A stretch of DNA of 29,653 nt from DASRQK01 sp040392005 (lineage in GTDB: Bacteria > Bacteroidota > Bacteroidia > Sphingobacteriales > Sphingobacteriaceae). Position 1 is the first letter of the stretch, and each line of letters opens with the position of its first letter. The notes under the pieces are model-generated. The model was not told where the DNA came from. It made no database searches and worked only from the letters and a program-made list of their open reading frames with translations. Shown here piece by piece: positions 7,141 through 16,040 of this stretch. Location: the NCBI GenBank assembly GCA_040392005.1, contig JBEBWT010000021.1, positions 1-29,653 of the forward strand. The letters are read 5' to 3'. Made by a program: the position numbers and the translations under genes.

Positions 7141-8568
7141 ATGGCTGAACATCAATTAATCCTCCCAAAAATGGGGGAAAGTGTTTCCGAAGCAACGATT
7201 ATCAAATGGCTCAAGCAGCCGGGTGACCGGATTGAAGAGGATGAACCCATACTTGAGATCGCTACCGATAAGGTGGATTCGGATGTGCCCTCTCCGGTAG
7301 CCGGAATTCTGAAAGAACAATTGTTTGCAGTGGATGCGGTCGTGCAGGTCGGTCAGGTGCTGGCTGTGATTGCCACCGATGGCCTGGATAGTGCGTCTCC
7401 TGAGCCACGGCATCCCAGCGCCAGCACAAACGTTGATTCCGGGCCGGACGATCAGACCCATCATCAGCCCGCTCATCAAATGCGGGAGCCCGAAGCCACT
7501 GCCATCCCTTATGTACCTGCGGAAGGTCAGGACGGCCACTCTACGGAAAGCAAACCGCTGGCCACCTCAGGAAGCGGTTCGCGGTTTTATTCACCCCTGG
7601 TGAAGAATATCGCTGCACAGGAAGGTATCAGTATGGATGAACTCGATTCCATTGCCGGCAGTGGTAATGAGAACAGGGTGACTAAACAGGACATACTGGA
7701 TTATCTGAAGATCAGGGGTGGGGGCGCTGCGGCTGCTTCTGAAACGACCCCTGCGGTTGCTGCCGGCCCTGCCCGTCAGGCTCCTGCGGTTCAATCACCA
7801 GTGGCGCAGACAACCTCTGCAGCTCCGGCTACTTCCGCTGCCGTCCCATCCGCAAGCGGTTCCGATGAAATTATTGAGATGGACCGGATGCGGAGACTGA
7901 TTGCCGATCATATGGTGGCCAGTGTGCAGACCTCGCCGCATGTCTGCTCTTTTGTAGAAGCGGATGTGACCAATCTGGTCAATTGGAGGAATAAGATAAA
8001 ATCTACCTATGAGAAGAGGGAGGGGGAGAAAATCACCTTCACTCCGGTATTTATTGAAGCGGTCAGCAAAGCATTGAAAGATTTTCCGATGGTCAATGTG
8101 TCGGTGGACGGTTATAATATTATCAAGAAAAAGAATATCAATATTGGGATGGCTACCGCATTACCCTCCGGCAACCTGATCGTTCCGGTCATCCGGAATG
8201 CAGATCAACTGAGCCTGGTCGGATTGAGCAAATCGGTCAATGATCTCGCAGCACGGGCAAGGGCCAATAAGCTGCGGCCGGATGATACCCAGGGAGGCAC
8301 TTTTACGGTGACCAATGTTGGTGCATTTGGCAATATTACCGGAACCCCCATTATCAACCAACCGCAGGTAGCGATCCTGGCAGTGGGCACTATTGTCAAA
8401 AAACCGGCAGTACTGGAGACCGAACACGGGGATGTGATTGCGATACGGCATAAAATGGTGCTTTCCCTGTCCTATGACCACCGGGTAGTGGACGGGTCAC
8501 TGGGCGGGCGTTTTGTCAAGCGGGTAGCGGATTACCTGGAAGCATGGGATCTGGACAGGGAAATCTGA
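7141..8568 (+). CDS. Dihydrolipoamide acyltransferase, E2 of a 2-oxoacid dehydrogenase
   Basis: E2 moves the acyl group from the E1-bound intermediate to CoA by way of a lipoyl-lysine arm. The 475 residues show a lipoyl domain (about 3-78) with the lipoylation site K44 in EIATDKVDS, a linker rich in Gly, His and Ser, a peripheral-subunit-binding domain (about 150-190, starting RFYSPLVKNIAAQEGIS), an Ala/Pro linker (about 195-238), and the CoA-dependent acyltransferase domain (about 240-472) with the catalytic YDHRVVDG (H447, D451). A single lipoyl domain and the TDKVDS sequence point to the branched-chain or generic oxoacid type rather than proteobacterial AceF. Neither E1 nor E3 is in the window, so the substrate cannot be fixed. 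The stop codon directly abuts the convergent MATE stop. Confidence 0.92.
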   Translation: MAEHQLILPKMGESVSEATIIKWLKQPGDRIEEDEPILEIATDKVDSDVPSPVAGILKEQLFAVDAVVQVGQVLAVIATDGLDSASPEPRHPSASTNVDSGPDDQTHHQPAHQMREPEATAIPYVPAEGQDGHSTESKPLATSGSGSRFYSPLVKNIAAQEGISMDELDSIAGSGNENRVTKQDILDYLKIRGGGAAAASETTPAVAAGPARQAPAVQSPVAQTTSAAPATSAAVPSASGSDEIIEMDRMRRLIADHMVASVQTSPHVCSFVEADVTNLVNWRNKIKSTYEKREGEKITFTPVFIEAVSKALKDFPMVNVSVDGYNIIKKKNINIGMATALPSGNLIVPVIRNADQLSLVGLSKSVNDLAARARANKLRPDDTQGGTFTVTNVGAFGNITGTPIINQPQVAILAVGTIVKKPAVLETEHGDVIAIRHKMVLSLSYDHRVVDGSLGGRFVKRVADYLEAWDLDREI

Positions 8569-9924
8569 TCAGACAGCGATCAGCTTCGCAACCACCCTTC
8601 TGTACCGGATGAAGAGCATCAGGGAGGAGGCCAGCAGACCCAGCGTCAGCCCGTACCAGATTCCTTTCACTCCCCAGCCTAAGGTGATGCCCAGCAGATA
8701 ACCTATTGGCAGACCAATGATCCAGTAAGCAATAAAGGTGATCAGGGTAGGTTTGTTTACATCTCCCATTCCCCTCAGGATGCCCAACCCAACAACCTGG
8801 GTGCCATCGAAAAGCTGGAACAGTCCGGCAATAATCAATAACTGGGCGGCAATCGCAATCACTGCTGTATCCTTTGTGAAGATCCAGGGAAGGTATTGAT
8901 TGAAAATAATAAATACCGCTGCATTCAGGCACATAAAAACAATGACCAGGAGGTAATTGGTTTTTGCGTATAGGTGCAGCCTGCCGAACTTTTTCTTTCC
9001 GAAACTATTACCGGTCATAATGGTAGCGGCCGAAGCAATCCCGCTGGCCATCATATAGGTCATAGCAGCCAGGGTAATGGCAACCTGGTGGGCAGCCTGT
9101 ATGTCCGGGCCCAGCGTGCCGGCCATAATGGCGGCAGCGGCAAAGGCACTGATCTCAAATACATATTGCAGGGCCACCGGTCCCCCGATTTTCAGGATTT
9201 GCCCGCATCGCCGGATGTGAATGCCGAAAAATTCAAACTCCTGAATGTAACGCTTGAAATTGCTGGATTTGAATACATACCAGCCCATCACCAGCGCCAT
9301 CAGGCAGCGGTCGATCAGGGTGCTGTACCCCACGCCCCGCACCCCCATGGGTTCGATTCCAAAAAGACCCTTCACAAAAATAATGGCCAGCACGATATTG
9401 AGGATATTGCCCCAAATGGTGATATTCATCGCCTGTCGGGTAAAGCCCAGACCCTCTGCAAATTGCTTGAAGGCACTGAAAATCATAATGGGGAGAATGG
9501 AAAGTCCGAGTAAAAAGAGATAAGGTTTGGCTTCTTTGACTACGGCGGGATCCTGATCCAGATGGTCAATGACTGACATGGAGCCGAAATAGACCGTGCA
9601 GAACAGCAAAATCCCTGTCAGGGTGTTCATCCAGAGGCTGTTGGAAAGTAAATGCCCACATTCCGGATAGTTCTTTTTCCCATTCTCCTGCGCAATCAGT
9701 GGCGTTATTCCATAGGCAATCCCCAATCCGATTACCAGTACAATCATAAAAACACTGTGCACCAGTGATACGGCAGCCAGCGGAATAGTGCCGGCAAAAT
9801 GCCCCACGATCATGGTATCCGCGGTCTGTACCAGGGTATGCCCCAGTTGGGAGATGATTACCGGACCGGCCAATGCCAGACTACTGACATAGTAGGGCTT
9901 ATAGGACCTGATTGTTTGTTTCAT
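8569..9924 (-). CDS. MATE family multidrug/sodium antiporter
   Basis: This 451-residue integral inner-membrane protein is of the MATE family (NorM-like), which exports cationic drugs or metabolites in exchange for Na+ or H+. The two pseudo-symmetric MatE halves are visible. The first begins SLALAGPVIISQLGHTLVQTADTMIVGHFAG, with its conserved entry split by the membrane segment; the second begins around KIGGPVALQYVFEISAFAAAAIMAG. Hydrophobic stretches along the whole length fit twelve membrane segments. A plausible ribosome-binding site, AGGAAAGG on the minus strand (9933-9940), lies 8 bases before the ATG. It stands alone, convergent with the E2 gene without any intergenic base and divergent from the tatA-like gene. 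Substrate unknown. Confidence 0.93.
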   Translation of the reverse strand: MKQTIRSYKPYYVSSLALAGPVIISQLGHTLVQTADTMIVGHFAGTIPLAAVSLVHSVFMIVLVIGLGIAYGITPLIAQENGKKNYPECGHLLSNSLWMNTLTGILLFCTVYFGSMSVIDHLDQDPAVVKEAKPYLFLLGLSILPIMIFSAFKQFAEGLGFTRQAMNITIWGNILNIVLAIIFVKGLFGIEPMGVRGVGYSTLIDRCLMALVMGWYVFKSSNFKRYIQEFEFFGIHIRRCGQILKIGGPVALQYVFEISAFAAAAIMAGTLGPDIQAAHQVAITLAAMTYMMASGIASAATIMTGNSFGKKKFGRLHLYAKTNYLLVIVFMCLNAAVFIIFNQYLPWIFTKDTAVIAIAAQLLIIAGLFQLFDGTQVVGLGILRGMGDVNKPTLITFIAYWIIGLPIGYLLGITLGWGVKGIWYGLTLGLLASSLMLFIRYRRVVAKLIAV

Positions 9925-10105
9925 CTCAATTACCTTTCCTGAATCTTAGGCTGCGAAGATACGATTTTGAACCCGTAATAGAAGGGCGAATGCATAATCC
10001 GGGTTGAAGTCCGGGCCAATGTAAATATTCTGGTATTTTATGGATTTGAAAATATTTAACCTTAACTTAGCCGGGACAAAACGGGAAAATAATCTGTTAT
10101 TGAAT

Positions 10106-10672
10106 ATGGTTTTAGGTTTATTAGGTATTGGCGGACAGGAGATGCTGCTGATCGTGTTTGTTATCTTGTTGTTATTCGGAGGCAAAAAGCTGCCGGAGCT
10201 GGCAAGAGGACTGGGAAGGGGTATCCGGGAATTTAAAGACGCCTCTGAATCCATTAAGCGGGATATTTCTGAGCAGATCAATAATTTTGAAAAGGATATT
10301 GATGTCAAAAGTGTGATGGTGGAGGATGTTGAATCCGCAGTGGGAAGTGCCCGTAAGTCTCTTGAACAGCATCATGGCACTTCTGGTGCTGATGCGGCCA
10401 CTGAAAGTGGTGCAACCACCGGAGACCCTGCTACAACTGAAGAATCTACCGCAATCGAACAAGCAAAGGCCAAACCGGTATTCCCCGCAGGGGCGCCAGC
10501 CGGAACATATCAGCACAATCCCGGCCGGGAACCTGATTATGTTGGCAGCAAAGACGTGTACTATAATCATTCCGGAGCCGGCCAATCCGCAGAACCACCT
10601 TCTGAAACAACCTCTCCGGATCATACTACTGACCCACAAACAAAACCGCAGCAGTCCACAGATCACTCATGA
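10106..10672 (+). CDS. TatA/TatE-like twin-arginine translocase subunit with long tail
   Basis: TatA forms the pore-like element of the Sec-independent pathway that exports folded proteins. The start at 10106 (MVLGLLGIGGQEMLL) gives 188 residues: a short periplasmic N-terminus, one transmembrane helix (about 11-25), the FGGKKLPELARGLGRGIREFKDA hinge and amphipathic helix (split here by function, about 25-47), then a long hydrophilic tail. The tail is coiled-coil-like to about 85, then rich in Thr, Ala, Pro and Gln. Classical TatA is only about 60-90 residues. An in-frame ATG at 10040 would add 22 residues that do not fit the family. The stop overlaps the tex start (ATGA), which implies translational coupling. 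Whether it acts as TatA or TatB cannot be decided from sequence alone. Confidence 0.85.
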   Translation: MVLGLLGIGGQEMLLIVFVILLLFGGKKLPELARGLGRGIREFKDASESIKRDISEQINNFEKDIDVKSVMVEDVESAVGSARKSLEQHHGTSGADAATESGATTGDPATTEESTAIEQAKAKPVFPAGAPAGTYQHNPGREPDYVGSKDVYYNHSGAGQSAEPPSETTSPDHTTDPQTKPQQSTDHS

Positions 10673-13047
10673 CACACGATCATATTATTGCCCGCGAACT
10701 GGCTTTAACCGAAAAGCAGGTGCGGGCCACCAGGGCTCTTTTGGAAGAAGGAGCCACTGTCCCCTTTATTTCACGTTACCGGAAAGAAATGACCGGAAGC
10801 CTGGACGAAGTGCAGGTTACGGCTGTCCGGGACCGGGCCCAGCAGCTCCGGGAACTGGATAAACGGAAGGAAGCCGTGCTGAAATCCATTGAGGAACAGG
10901 GGAAACTGACCGAAGAGCTGGAGCAGCAGATCCGGGCCGCCGACACCATGGCACAGGTGGAAGATCTTTACCTGCCCTATAAGCCGAAGCGCAGGACCAG
11001 GGCCAGCGTGGCGCGCGAAAAGGGATTGGAGTCATTGGCACTGCTGATCCTGGAGCAACACCTGGATGATGTGGAGTCCGCCGCCTCATTTTTCGTTTCC
11101 GAGGAAAAGGAAGTCCCCGATGTCACCGAAGCATTGGCAGGGGCCAGGGATATTATTGCTGAGATTATTGCTGAAGACAGCAATATACGGAGCAAGGCAC
11201 GGCAAATTTTTATGGAAAAAGGACAATTCGTGTCCCGGGTGGTTCCCGGCAAGGAGGAAGCCGGCCTGAAATATAAGGATTACTATGAATGGTCGGAAGC
11301 ACTGAAGGATGCACCGTCCCATCGGGTGCTGGCCATGAGAAGGGGTGAGAAGGAAGAGTTTCTGCACTTGGATATTGAGGTGCCGGAGGAAGAATTATTG
11401 CCGGTGCTGGATCATGCCTATGTAAAAGGTAGTAATACCTCCTCCGCGCAGGTGCGTCTGGCCCTGCTGGATGGTTACAAGCGATTGCTGAAACCCTCTA
11501 TGGAGACAGAAATCCGTTTGGCAACCCGTCAGAAGGCTGATGAGGAAGCGATCCGTGTATTTGCCGAAAATGCCCGTCAATTGTTACTGGCGGCACCGCT
11601 GGGGCAAAAACGGGTGATGGCCCTCGATCCGGGTTTCCGCACCGGATGCAAGGTTGTTTGTCTGGATGAGCAGGGCAATCTGCTGGAAAACACAACAGTT
11701 TTTCCGCATACCGGCGCAGGAAAAGCTGCCGAAGCAGCGGAGACCCTTGTGAAATTGGCCGAAAAATACCAGACGGAAGCTATTGCCATTGGAAATGGTA
11801 CTGCCGGACGTGAAACAGAGGATTTCGTGCGGAAACTGGGTTTGAAAGATGTGATCATTATTATGGTCAATGAAAGCGGTGCATCTATTTATTCAGCCTC
11901 CCATCTGGCCCGTCAGGAGTTTCCGGATCAGGATGTGACTGTACGGGGTGCGGTATCCATTGGCCGTCGCCTGATGGATCCCCTGGCGGAACTGGTCAAG
12001 ATCGATCCCAAATCCATTGGCGTGGGACAGTATCAGCATGATGTGGATCAGCAAAAATTGCAGGCTGCACTGGACGATACAGTGATCTCCAGTGTCAATG
12101 CGGTGGGAGTGGAGCTGAACACGGCTTCCAAACAGATTTTGTCCTATGTGTCCGGATTGGGACCGGCTCTGGCACAGCATATTGTCGATTTCCGTACAGA
12201 GAACGGGCCTTTCAGTGACCGGCAAGAGTTGAAAAAAGTACCCCGTCTGGGAGATAAGGCTTTTGAGCAAGCGGCAGGATTCCTGCGGATACGGAATTCA
12301 AAGAACCCTTTGGATGCCAGTGCAGTGCATCCGGAACGCTATGAATTGATTGAACAGATTGCCTCCGATCAGGGCTGTTCGGTACAGGATCTGCTGAGCA
12401 ATGAAACGTACCGCAAGCAGATTTCCCCCGTAAAATATGTTTCGGAAGAGGTGGGCCTGCCTACCCTCCATGATATCCTTGCCGAACTTGCAAAACCGGG
12501 CCGTGATCCCCGTGATCAATTTGAATCCTTTGCTTTCACCGAAGGGGTGAACAGTATTTCGGATCTGCGTTTGGGTATGCGCCTGCCGGGGATTGTCACC
12601 AATATTACCAATTTTGGTGCGTTTGTGGATATAGGTGTACACCAGGATGGTCTGGTGCATCTGAGCCAACTGACCAATCGCTTTATCAAAGATCCGAATG
12701 AGGTGCTGAAGGTGCAGCAGCGGGTGATGGTGACCGTGACCGAAATTGACGAAAAACGCCATCGCATCGGTCTGTCGATGAAAACGGAGGAAAAACCGGC
12801 TTCTGCCGCCAGACCGGGATCTTCCCGGAATGACCGGAATGACCGGAATGAGAAGACCGGTACTGCCCGTAAAAACAACCCGAAAAATTTCCAGAAAAGC
12901 CATCGGCACGGGGCGAAGGATACGGCCAAAGATACGACTAAGGAAAATGTGGCTAAAGGCCGGAAACCGGCCCATCAGCCTGCACGTAACGAAGATATGG
13001 CAAGCAAACTGGCCGCATTGAAGGATAAATTCGGCGGAAAATTATAA
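10669..13047 (+). CDS. tex: Tex-like S1 RNA-binding transcription accessory protein
   Basis: Tex is a conserved nucleic-acid-binding protein related to eukaryotic Spt6 and linked to transcription and RNA metabolism. The 792 residues follow the family order: Tex N-terminal helical domain (about 5-195), a YqgF/RuvX-like RNase H fold (about 312-440, starting KRVMALDPGFRTGCK), helix-hairpin-helix segments (about 470-560, with ASKQILSYVSGLGPALAQ), and an S1 domain (about 632-702, with GIVTNITNFGAFVDIG and HLSQLTNRFI). A basic, low-complexity tail (about 703-792) extends beyond the S1 domain and contains a small 9-bp DNA repeat encoding Arg-Asn-Asp units. The ATG overlaps the tatA-like stop codon. 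The length is close to the family norm of about 720-780, with the excess in the tail. Confidence 0.95.
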   Translation: MTHDHIIARELALTEKQVRATRALLEEGATVPFISRYRKEMTGSLDEVQVTAVRDRAQQLRELDKRKEAVLKSIEEQGKLTEELEQQIRAADTMAQVEDLYLPYKPKRRTRASVAREKGLESLALLILEQHLDDVESAASFFVSEEKEVPDVTEALAGARDIIAEIIAEDSNIRSKARQIFMEKGQFVSRVVPGKEEAGLKYKDYYEWSEALKDAPSHRVLAMRRGEKEEFLHLDIEVPEEELLPVLDHAYVKGSNTSSAQVRLALLDGYKRLLKPSMETEIRLATRQKADEEAIRVFAENARQLLLAAPLGQKRVMALDPGFRTGCKVVCLDEQGNLLENTTVFPHTGAGKAAEAAETLVKLAEKYQTEAIAIGNGTAGRETEDFVRKLGLKDVIIIMVNESGASIYSASHLARQEFPDQDVTVRGAVSIGRRLMDPLAELVKIDPKSIGVGQYQHDVDQQKLQAALDDTVISSVNAVGVELNTASKQILSYVSGLGPALAQHIVDFRTENGPFSDRQELKKVPRLGDKAFEQAAGFLRIRNSKNPLDASAVHPERYELIEQIASDQGCSVQDLLSNETYRKQISPVKYVSEEVGLPTLHDILAELAKPGRDPRDQFESFAFTEGVNSISDLRLGMRLPGIVTNITNFGAFVDIGVHQDGLVHLSQLTNRFIKDPNEVLKVQQRVMVTVTEIDEKRHRIGLSMKTEEKPASAARPGSSRNDRNDRNEKTGTARKNNPKNFQKSHRHGAKDTAKDTTKENVAKGRKPAHQPARNEDMASKLAALKDKFGGKL
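12825..12851 (+). repeat. 9-bp tandem repeat inside tex
   Basis: CCGGAATGA is repeated three times in perfect tandem. It stays in frame and encodes a short Arg-Asn-Asp-type run in the basic C-terminal tail of Tex. Copy number could vary between strains without breaking the frame. Confidence 0.85.
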
Positions 13048-13081
13048 ATTGCGAAAAACTGTATTTATGTTTTTGCGAAAA

Positions 13082-13121
13082 CACTATTTCCCCAAATTTG
13101 CACGAATTTGGGGAAATAGTG
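13082..13121. repeat. Perfect 17-bp inverted repeat between tex and the peptidase gene
   Basis: CACTATTTCCCCAAATT (13082-13098) and its exact reverse complement (13105-13121) enclose a 6-base loop, TGCACG. The hairpin begins 34 bases after the tex stop codon. No T-tract follows on the plus strand (GAAACCGG); on the minus strand only TTTT follows. It may be a tex 3'-end structure, a weak terminator, or a protein-binding palindrome in the leader of the peptidase gene. Confidence 0.75.
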
Positions 13122-13188
13122 AAACCGGAAAAACAGAGCATGGATTTTTGTTATTGCTTCTGAATCACTAATTACCAATTATATCAAT

Positions 13189-15921
13189 ATGAAAAAGATT
13201 TTACTCTTTATTTTCGTGGCAGCTTTTGCAACCCTGGGAGTTGCACAGGACAAAAAGCCATTGACTTTTGCGGATTATGCCAAATGGAACCGGATCACCC
13301 GCGCCGGGATCAGCCCTGACGGGCAATGGGTGGCTTATGGTCAGCAACCGAACGGCGGCGATGATACCCTGTTTATCAAAAACATCGATACGGACACCTT
13401 ATATAAGGTCAATTATGCCGCCAATACCGTCTTTTCAGAGGACGGGAAATGGGCCGCTTATACCGTAGGCGTATCCAAAAAGGAAGCAAAGAAACTGAGG
13501 GATGCCCGGAAGGAAATCCCTTCAACTGCGGTTCTGCTCAATCTGCTCACGGGCGAAAAGCAGAATTTTGAAGGGATTATCCGCTTTGAATTCTCGGTGG
13601 ATTCCAGGCATTTTGCCATTCACCGCAAAAAGAATGCAGATGATAAATCAAAGCATACCGGCAGTGACCTGATCCTGAAAAATCTGGATTCGGATCAGTT
13701 ACTGAATATCGGGAATGTCAGCCATTTTGCATTCAATAAGAATGCGACCAATCTGGCTTATACGGTGGATGCCGACGGGTCGGTGGGCAATGGATTGTAT
13801 CTGGTTGGTCTGGGGGATTACAGTGTTCGGGCGCTGGATACAGAAGATGTGACTTACAGCCAGCTTTCTTGGGATGATGCACAGGCCGATCGGAAGGATT
13901 GGGCAGTTAAAGGCACCGGGATTGCTGTTTTGAAGGGAAAAGCAGCAGATAGTCTGTCTTACCGGGCCAATAAAATATTGGTAGTGCAGCAGATCGGCAA
14001 AAAAGATCAGAAAAAGACGAGTTATGACAGCAAGAACCTGGAGGGATTCCCCGCAGGTTATGTGATCAGTGAGAATGGTTCCCTGCGCTGGTCCGATCAG
14101 GGAAATACCCTGTTTTTTGGATTGCGGGAGCAGGAACCCAAGCTCAACCTGAGCCGGGACACGACTGCAAATGTTGATGTATGGCACTGGAAGGATGAAA
14201 TGATCCAGACGGTGCAGATCCGCCGCAGGGCCATGCTGGGCCGGATGACTTTCCTGAGTTCAATTCAGTTGAATACGGGCCAGTTCAGGCAATTGGCCAA
14301 TGAGGAGATGCGGAATATCAGTATTTCCGATCATCCCCGCTATGGTATCGGCCGCAATGACCGGGCCTATATCACCGATGTCAATTGGGGTGAATCGCCG
14401 GCCGATCTGTACCGGGTCGATCTGCTGACGGGTGAAAGCAAGCAATTTGCTACTTATATTTCCCGTACTTTGGGCAGTTCTCCGGACGGCAGATACTATC
14501 TTTATTTTGGTGAAGGTCACATGCATGTCTATGATGTAGAGAAAGATGTGGTGACCAATATTTCTCAAAAGGTTCCGGTCAGCTTTGCAGACCGGGATCA
14601 CCCTTATCCCAATGCCAATCCTACCTATGGCTATGCCGGATGGACCAAAGATGGGAAGCATGTGATCATCAACCATCATTTTGATCTCTATCTGCTGGCA
14701 TTGGATGGCAGTAAGGCCGAGAATCTGACGGCTGGTTTCGGGGATGCCGGAGAAATCCGTATGCGTTATGTTTCGCTGGATCCGGAGGAAGAATACATTG
14801 ATACAAAACAGGACCTACTGCTTTCCGCCTATGGGGAATGGACGAAGAAAACCGGCTATTTTCTGGTAAAGGCAGGTCAGAAACCCCGTGAAGTAGTGTA
14901 TGAGGATCGTAATTACGGCCGTCCTTTCAAAGCATTGCATGCGGACCGGGTAATCTATACCATTCAGTCTTTCACAGATTTCCCCGATTATTATGTGAGC
15001 AGCCCCGGCTTCAACGATGCCAGGAAGGTCAGCGATGCCAATCCGCAGCAGGTAGAATATGCCTGGGGCAAACGCATTCTGGTGGATTATACCAATAGCA
15101 AGGGGGATCGTTTGCAGGGTACACTGGCCCTGCCGGCAGATTACCAGCCCGGCAAGAAGTATCCGATGATCGTCTATTTCTATGAAAAAATGTCGCAGAA
15201 CCACCACGTTTATTCTGCGCCGGTCTATGATGACCGTCCGCATATTTCATATTATGCCAGCAATGGTTATCTGGTGCTGCAACCGGATAATGTCTATGAA
15301 GAAGGCCGGCCGGGCACCAGTGCCCTGGACTGTATTACTTCGGCGGTACAGCAGGTGATCGATCTGGGCTATGCGGACCCGGCACGGATCGGTTTGCAGG
15401 GGCATAGCTGGGGTGGGTATCAATCTTCATTTATCCTGACCCAGACGGATCTGTTTGCCTGTGTGGTGACCGGCGCGCCTCCGACCAATCTGGAAAGTTT
15501 TTACAATAATATCTATGGCAGTACCGGGACCAATCACCACGGAATTACTGAGATCGGTCAGATCCGGATGGGCCGGAATGTGACTCCCTGGTCCAACCGG
15601 GAAGCTTATCAGCGGGAATCACCGATGTTCCATGCCGATAAGATCAAAACGCCTTTCCTGATCCTGCATGGGACGGCAGACGGAGCGGTGGACTGGGCAC
15701 AGGGAATGGAGTTTTACAATGCGGCCCGCCGTCTCGGTAAGGAGGTAATCTTCCTGTCCTATCCGGGAGAGGGACATCACCTGGAAGTGGAAGCCAATCA
15801 AAAAGATTTCCAGCTCCGGATGAATCAATACTTTGATCATTACCTCAAAGATGCCGAGGCCCCGGAATGGATGGTGAAAGGGATTCCGAACCTGCAGAAG
15901 CTATACGATAAAGCGAAGTAG
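13189..15921 (+). CDS. Secreted S9 family prolyl-oligopeptidase/DPP-IV-like peptidase
   Basis: This 910-residue serine peptidase of clan SC, family S9, has a signal peptide (about 1-19, ending GVAQ) and so acts in the periplasm or outside. Residues about 30-600 form the N-terminal beta-propeller, with repeated segments such as ISPDGQWVAY and SPDGRYYLYF. The C-terminal alpha/beta-hydrolase domain (about 640-890) carries the catalytic triad: S740 in GLQGHSWGGY, D831 in HGTADGAVDW, and H863 in GEGHH. Family members release short peptides from oligopeptides, often after proline. Exact specificity cannot be read here. It is bounded upstream by a perfect hairpin and downstream by a strong terminator, so it appears monocistronic. 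The ATG start fits the signal peptide. Confidence 0.92.
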   Translation: MKKILLFIFVAAFATLGVAQDKKPLTFADYAKWNRITRAGISPDGQWVAYGQQPNGGDDTLFIKNIDTDTLYKVNYAANTVFSEDGKWAAYTVGVSKKEAKKLRDARKEIPSTAVLLNLLTGEKQNFEGIIRFEFSVDSRHFAIHRKKNADDKSKHTGSDLILKNLDSDQLLNIGNVSHFAFNKNATNLAYTVDADGSVGNGLYLVGLGDYSVRALDTEDVTYSQLSWDDAQADRKDWAVKGTGIAVLKGKAADSLSYRANKILVVQQIGKKDQKKTSYDSKNLEGFPAGYVISENGSLRWSDQGNTLFFGLREQEPKLNLSRDTTANVDVWHWKDEMIQTVQIRRRAMLGRMTFLSSIQLNTGQFRQLANEEMRNISISDHPRYGIGRNDRAYITDVNWGESPADLYRVDLLTGESKQFATYISRTLGSSPDGRYYLYFGEGHMHVYDVEKDVVTNISQKVPVSFADRDHPYPNANPTYGYAGWTKDGKHVIINHHFDLYLLALDGSKAENLTAGFGDAGEIRMRYVSLDPEEEYIDTKQDLLLSAYGEWTKKTGYFLVKAGQKPREVVYEDRNYGRPFKALHADRVIYTIQSFTDFPDYYVSSPGFNDARKVSDANPQQVEYAWGKRILVDYTNSKGDRLQGTLALPADYQPGKKYPMIVYFYEKMSQNHHVYSAPVYDDRPHISYYASNGYLVLQPDNVYEEGRPGTSALDCITSAVQQVIDLGYADPARIGLQGHSWGGYQSSFILTQTDLFACVVTGAPPTNLESFYNNIYGSTGTNHHGITEIGQIRMGRNVTPWSNREAYQRESPMFHADKIKTPFLILHGTADGAVDWAQGMEFYNAARRLGKEVIFLSYPGEGHHLEVEANQKDFQLRMNQYFDHYLKDAEAPEWMVKGIPNLQKLYDKAK

Positions 15922-15937
15922 TCTTGATGACCTGTCA

Positions 15938-15990
15938 GAAAAATCAAAAAGCCATCGGATCCTTAAAATTCGATGGCTTTTTGATTTTTC
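15938..15990. terminator. Bidirectional rho-independent terminator
   Basis: A perfect 20-bp stem, 15938-15957 with 15971-15990, closes a 13-base loop. The A-rich and T-rich flanks are part of the stem (GCTTTTTGATTTTTC on the plus side), so a U-rich 3' arm is available in both directions. It lies 16 bases after the peptidase stop codon and downstream of the VOC gene on the other strand, so it can serve both. Confidence 0.9.
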
Positions 15991-15999
15991 GTAATGGTT

Positions 16000-16029
16000 G
16001 CTTTTGCAAATAACGCTTTTGCAAATAAC
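16000..16029 (+). repeat. 15-bp perfect tandem duplication
   Basis: GCTTTTGCAAATAAC occurs twice in perfect tandem (16000-16014 and 16015-16029), between the bidirectional terminator and the stop codon of the VOC gene. No function is apparent; replication slippage is the simplest origin. Confidence 0.85.
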
Positions 16030-16040
16030 AGTATCGCCCT

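Noticed and set aside
8974..9513. 179-codon plus-strand open frame opposite the MATE gene
   Set aside because: It is rich in His, Gly and Asn as expected from reversed membrane-protein codons; no independent support.
12298..12975. 225-codon minus-strand open frame opposite tex
   Set aside because: It lies fully antisense to the S1 domain and tail of a well-supported gene; composition reflects the complementary codons.
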